Of a DNA stretch of 6,996 nucleotides, positions 4,147 through 6,996 are shown piece after piece. The stretch lies in NCBI GenBank assembly GCA_919902745.1, contig CAKKRN010000210.1, forward strand, positions 1-6,996, given 5' to 3'. This DNA comes from Syntrophaceae bacterium (lineage in GTDB: Bacteria; Desulfobacterota; Syntrophia; Syntrophales; UBA5619). Numbering within the stretch: the first letter of the stretch is position 1; each line of letters begins with the position of its first letter. The notes under the pieces are model-generated. The model searched no databases. It was not told where the DNA came from and worked only from the letters and a program-made list of their open reading frames with translations. Made by a program: the position numbers and the translations under genes.

Positions 4147-6132
4147 ATGGGGAAACACAAGGTCACGTTTCATCCGAGTGACAGACACATTTTTGTTGAC
4201 GAAGGGGAGAATCTCCTCCAGGCGGCAATGGAGGCCGGCATTCACATCAACGCCTCCTGCGGCGGCAATGCGACCTGCGGGAAATGCAAGGTTAAAATCG
4301 TCGGCGGCGCGGTTGCGTCGCCGATGCACGCCGAGCTTTCAGAAGCGGAGTATGCCGACGGCTACCGCCTCGCCTGTCTCTCGACCGTCACCGGCGACGT
4401 CGATGTCGATATCCCGCTGGAATCGCAGGTCGATAAATCCGTGCTGGCGCTGAAAGGCGATCGGCGCGCCGCCCCCTATCTCCTTTCGCCGAAGGATATT
4501 TTTCAACTGGTTCAGGGGTGGGATGTCGATCCCACCGTATTCAAGCGCTATGTGGAGCTGGATCCGCCTACCCTGAACGATAACGTGAGCGACCTGACCC
4601 GCCTGACCCATGCCATACACCGGCAACACGGCATCAATGGAATCTCCAGTGATTTCAGGGTGATCAAGAAATTGAGCCGGCTCCTCAGGGAGGCCGATTG
4701 GAAGGTTACCGTAACGCTGGTGCAGACCCGAAAGGGATATAAACTGATCAACGCCGAAGCGGGCGACAACCGGCAACAAAACTATTCGATCGTTTTGGAT
4801 ATCGGCACCACGACCATTTTCGGGCAGATTCTGAATCTGAACGAATGCAAGGTCGCCGCCTGCCCCAACGGCGCTTGTGACGGCGCTACCGTCTTCGCGC
4901 TGGCCGAGGCCTCCGATTACAATCCCCAGATCAGTTACGGGGAAGACGTCATCACCCGGATTGTCTATTCCCAGAAGCCGGGCGGTCTGAAAAAGATGCA
5001 GGAGACGGTGATCTCCTCGATCAACGGCATTATCGACGAGCTGCTGAAAATGGGCCGGGTCGACCGATCCCTGATCTCGCATTTAGTCGTGGCGGGCAAC
5101 ACCACCATGACCCAGTTGCTGTTGGGGATCGATCCCAAATATATTCGCGAGGCGCCCTACGTTCCCACCGCAAATCTGATACCGCCGGTGCGGGCCGTCC
5201 ATCTGGGGATCGACGTCGGCGACCATGTCCACGTCTATCTCTTCCCGCTGGTGGCCAGTTATGTGGGCGGCGATATTGTGGCGGGCATTCTGGGTTCCGG
5301 AATTTTCCAGCGGGAGGCGCTGACCCTCTACATGGATATCGGCACCAACGGGGAGATTGTGATCGGGAACAAGGATTGGCTGGCCAGCGTCTCCTGTTCC
5401 GCCGGTCCGGCGTTCGAGGGGGCGGGCATCAAATTCGGCATGCGGGCGACGCGCGGCGCCATCGAAGAGGTCAGCATCAACCCCCGTACCTGCGAACCGA
5501 TGATTCTGACCATCGGCCGGGTCAAGCCGATCGGGATCTGCGGATCGGGATTGATCGACGCGGTGGCGGAGCTTCTGGAGGCGGGCATCATCGATCAGAA
5601 GGGAAAGTTCCATCAGAATCTTCCGACGAAACGGGTCAGAAAAGGGGAGGATGGTTACGAATATGTCCTTGCCTATAAAAATGAAACGCGCATCCGGGAT
5701 GACATTGTCCTCACCGAGATCGACATTGAAAATCTGATCCGCACCAAAGGGTCCATCTATGCAGGCTGCAAGGTGCTGTTGAAGAGCGTCGGTCTTGGTT
5801 TCAAGGACCTGGATCAGATTATCATCGCCGGCGGATTCGGCCGTCATCTGGATCTGGAAAAGGCAATTTTCATCGGGCTGCTGCCGGAAATCGACGCACG
5901 GAAATTCATCTTTGTCGGGAACGGCTCCCTGCTGGGCGCCAGACTGCTCTCCTTCTCCAGGGAACTCCTGAAAGAGACGGAACGGATAGCGATGATGATG
6001 ACCAATCTGGAATTAAGCAACCATGCCGGCTTCATGGATGAATTCATGGCCGCCATGTTCCTGCCGCACACGGACGCCTCCGCCTTCCCAAGGGTGAATG
6101 AACGGCTGCGCGCCAGAAGGGAGGCGGCCTAA
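4147..6132 (+). CDS. acsV: RACo/AcsV-type corrinoid-protein reductive activator, [2Fe-2S] ferredoxin plus ASKHA ATPase domain
   Basis: This 661-residue protein resembles the activator of the corrinoid/iron-sulfur protein (RACo is about 630 aa), which uses ATP to return inactive Co(II) corrinoid to Co(I). The N-terminal plant-type ferredoxin domain (about 3-92) has Cys38-x5-Cys44-x2-Cys47-x29-Cys77, the [2Fe-2S] ligand pattern. A linker and middle domain (about 95-205) precede the actin-like ASKHA domain (about 213-640). Its motifs are VLDIGTTT (216-223), AGNTTM (316-321), YMDIGTNGE (395-403), CSAGPAFEGAG (417-427), GICGSGLIDA (463-472) and IIAGGFGRHLD (559-569), and the C-terminus has the family-like MDEFMAAMFLPHTD. 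It has no C-terminal 4Fe-4S domain, which argues against RamA. After the first phosphate motif it is about 15 residues longer than remembered RACo and carries Cys234, Cys239 and Cys244. The start fits the ferredoxin fold, but the ribosome site is weak (GGAACGG at 4131-4137). The stop is 5 nt from the cooC start, indicating coupling. The exact partner (CFeSP or a methyltransferase corrinoid protein) is inferred from context. Confidence 0.9.
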   Translation: MGKHKVTFHPSDRHIFVDEGENLLQAAMEAGIHINASCGGNATCGKCKVKIVGGAVASPMHAELSEAEYADGYRLACLSTVTGDVDVDIPLESQVDKSVLALKGDRRAAPYLLSPKDIFQLVQGWDVDPTVFKRYVELDPPTLNDNVSDLTRLTHAIHRQHGINGISSDFRVIKKLSRLLREADWKVTVTLVQTRKGYKLINAEAGDNRQQNYSIVLDIGTTTIFGQILNLNECKVAACPNGACDGATVFALAEASDYNPQISYGEDVITRIVYSQKPGGLKKMQETVISSINGIIDELLKMGRVDRSLISHLVVAGNTTMTQLLLGIDPKYIREAPYVPTANLIPPVRAVHLGIDVGDHVHVYLFPLVASYVGGDIVAGILGSGIFQREALTLYMDIGTNGEIVIGNKDWLASVSCSAGPAFEGAGIKFGMRATRGAIEEVSINPRTCEPMILTIGRVKPIGICGSGLIDAVAELLEAGIIDQKGKFHQNLPTKRVRKGEDGYEYVLAYKNETRIRDDIVLTEIDIENLIRTKGSIYAGCKVLLKSVGLGFKDLDQIIIAGGFGRHLDLEKAIFIGLLPEIDARKFIFVGNGSLLGARLLSFSRELLKETERIAMMMTNLELSNHAGFMDEFMAAMFLPHTDASAFPRVNERLRARREAA

Positions 6133-6137
6133 AGACC

Positions 6138-6884
6138 ATGAGCTTTACGATTGCGGTTTCCGGAAAAGGCGGCACGGGGAAAACAACCTTTGCCGGGATG
6201 ATCATCCGCTACCTGCTGGAAAAAAACAGGGGTCCCGTTCTGGCCGTCGATGCGGACGCCAATGCGAATCTGAATGAAGTTTTGGGGATCGAAGTCAAAT
6301 CGACCATCGGGGAGATGCGGGAACTGATGAAGGAAGAGGTTCCCACGGGCATGACCAAGGATGTCTGGTTTGAATACAAGGTGCAGGAGGCCCTGACGGA
6401 GGCCAAAGGATTCGATCTGCTGGTCATGGGGCGTCCGGAGGGGGCCGGCTGCTACTGCGCCGCCAACACCCTCGCCCGCAAGTATATCGACATGCTAACG
6501 GAAAATTATCCGTATGTTGTTATTGACAATGAAGCGGGAATGGAGCATTTCAGTCGTCTGACCACGAGGGATGTGGACCTGCTTTTCGTGCTCTCCGATT
6601 CCAGTCGGCGGGGCATCATGACCGCGGCGCGGATTCGTGATCTTGTAAGGGAACTCAAGCTGAACATCAAAAAAGATCTCCTCGTTCTGAACCGTATGGC
6701 GGGTCCGCTGCAGCAGGATACCGCGGAAGAGATCAAACAAAACCGCCTCGATCTGGCAGGGATTATCCCTTCCGACGAGGAGATCGACCGCTTTGACCGC
6801 AACGGGACGCCGACCTTCCAGCTTCCCTCTTCGGTTCCGTCCGTGCAGGCGGCATGGCATATTTTTGAGAAGTATATCCGATGA
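6138..6884 (+). CDS. cooC: CooC-type nickel-insertion ATPase for CO dehydrogenase/acetyl-CoA synthase
   Basis: This 248-residue MinD/SIMIBI-class ATPase matches CooC (also called AcsF in acetogens), which binds nickel at a dimer interface and matures CO dehydrogenase/acetyl-CoA synthase. The deviant Walker A is SGKGGTGKTT (8-17), with signature Lys10 and P-loop Lys15. VDADANANL (37-45) follows, then the CxC nickel-binding motif GCYC (Cys105, Cys107), and the Walker B/switch II region VVIDNEAGMEH (127-137). NRM (185-187) lies in the nucleotide-specificity region. The intact CxC and ID-NEAG motifs separate it from MinD and ParA relatives and from CooC-like proteins lacking cysteines. It starts 5 nt after the preceding stop. 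AAGGGAGG (6117-6124), inside the upstream gene, is a slightly distant Shine-Dalgarno (13 nt), again suggesting coupling. No terminator follows, so transcription probably continues into folD. CODH/ACS genes are not in the window. Confidence 0.94.
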   Translation: MSFTIAVSGKGGTGKTTFAGMIIRYLLEKNRGPVLAVDADANANLNEVLGIEVKSTIGEMRELMKEEVPTGMTKDVWFEYKVQEALTEAKGFDLLVMGRPEGAGCYCAANTLARKYIDMLTENYPYVVIDNEAGMEHFSRLTTRDVDLLFVLSDSSRRGIMTAARIRDLVRELKLNIKKDLLVLNRMAGPLQQDTAEEIKQNRLDLAGIIPSDEEIDRFDRNGTPTFQLPSSVPSVQAAWHIFEKYIR

Positions 6885-6951
6885 AACGGGCTTTTTAACA
6901 AAGTATGGCTTCCGTGACGGCCGAAACGGAAAGGAAAGGAGCTGGGGGAAG

Positions 6952-6996
6952 ATGACGGCAAAATTGATCAACGGCAATGAAATCGCGCGGCAGATC
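6952..6996 (+). CDS. folD: FolD methylene-THF dehydrogenase/methenyl-THF cyclohydrolase, first 15 codons only
   Basis: The 15 codons read MTAKLINGNEIARQI. This is the typical FolD N-terminus (M-x-A-x-x-[IL]-[DN]-G-x-x-[IL]-A), whose first helix leads into the catalytic Tyr/Lys region that lies beyond the window. FolD interconverts methylene-, methenyl- and 10-formyl-THF and so follows Fhs in the methyl branch, which makes the call plausible from context too. AAAGGAG (6935-6941) precedes the ATG by 10 nt, and GGGGGAAG lies closer. A 67-nt gap separates it from cooC, with no terminator. Cofactor preference and full length cannot be judged. Confidence 0.83.
   Translation, partial: MTAKLINGNEIARQI

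Noticed and set aside
4339..5847. Two long minus-strand open frames (247 and 254 codons) end to end, opposite the acsV-like gene
   Set aside because: They lie fully antisense to a protein with intact [2Fe-2S] and ASKHA motifs. Their translations show no motif, and long antisense frames are common where codon bias is GC-rich.
6910..6935. Inverted repeat TTCCGT / ACGGAA between cooC and folD as a terminator
   Set aside because: Only 6 bp, about a 10-nt loop, and followed by purines (AAGGAAAGGAG) that form the folD ribosome site rather than by T residues.
1..6996. CRISPR arrays, tRNA or rRNA genes, insertion sequences
   Set aside because: No regularly spaced repeats, no tRNA-like cloverleaf, and no transposase motif or terminal inverted repeats were seen.

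Overview
The window is a gene cluster for the one-carbon (Wood-Ljungdahl / reductive acetyl-CoA) pathway of an anaerobic bacterium. Four genes support this: formate-tetrahydrofolate ligase (fhs), a RACo/AcsV-type corrinoid-protein reactivator with an N-terminal [2Fe-2S] domain, a CooC-type nickel-inserting ATPase, and the first codons of folD. The long form of Fhs, the mixed gene order and the moderate-to-high GC suggest a strict anaerobe, possibly a Desulfobacterota (deltaproteobacterial) sulfate reducer or syntroph. This placement is an inference from remembered family resemblance, not from a search.

Layout. Bases 1-716 (+) hold a HAD-superfamily hydrolase that lacks only the first base of its start codon. 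It converges on 744-1733 (-), a stand-alone formyltransferase-family protein that resembles the 10-formyl-THF hydrolase domain of animal 10-formyl-THF dehydrogenase (ALDH1L) more than true Met-tRNA formyltransferase. Bases 1734-2314 hold no convincing gene but are rich in signals: tandem 8-bp direct repeats, a strong sigma70-like promoter (TTGACA, 17-bp spacer, extended -10), an operator-like inverted repeat, and a leader of about 360 nt with several good stems. Next comes fhs (2315-4087), closed by a clear intrinsic terminator. The RACo/AcsV-like gene (4147-6132) starts 17 nt after the terminator's T-run, cooC (6138-6884) follows after 5 nt, and folD begins at 6952.

How the genes fit together. 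Fhs makes 10-formyl-THF from formate and FolD interconverts it with methylene-THF; these are methyl-branch steps, running forward in acetogenic or autotrophic growth and in reverse in oxidative or syntrophic growth. The AcsV-like protein would re-reduce inactive Co(II) corrinoid protein, and CooC would load nickel into CO dehydrogenase/acetyl-CoA synthase, so both serve the carbonyl branch. The divergent formyltransferase-like protein acts, by homology, on the pool that Fhs fills. If it is a hydrolase it would return formate without recovering ATP, so coordinated control from the shared intergenic region would make sense.

The items most worth a second look are the structured leader and promoter of fhs, the ALDH1L-N-like protein with an unusual active-site residue, and the terminator inside the fhs-acsV-cooC-folD series.
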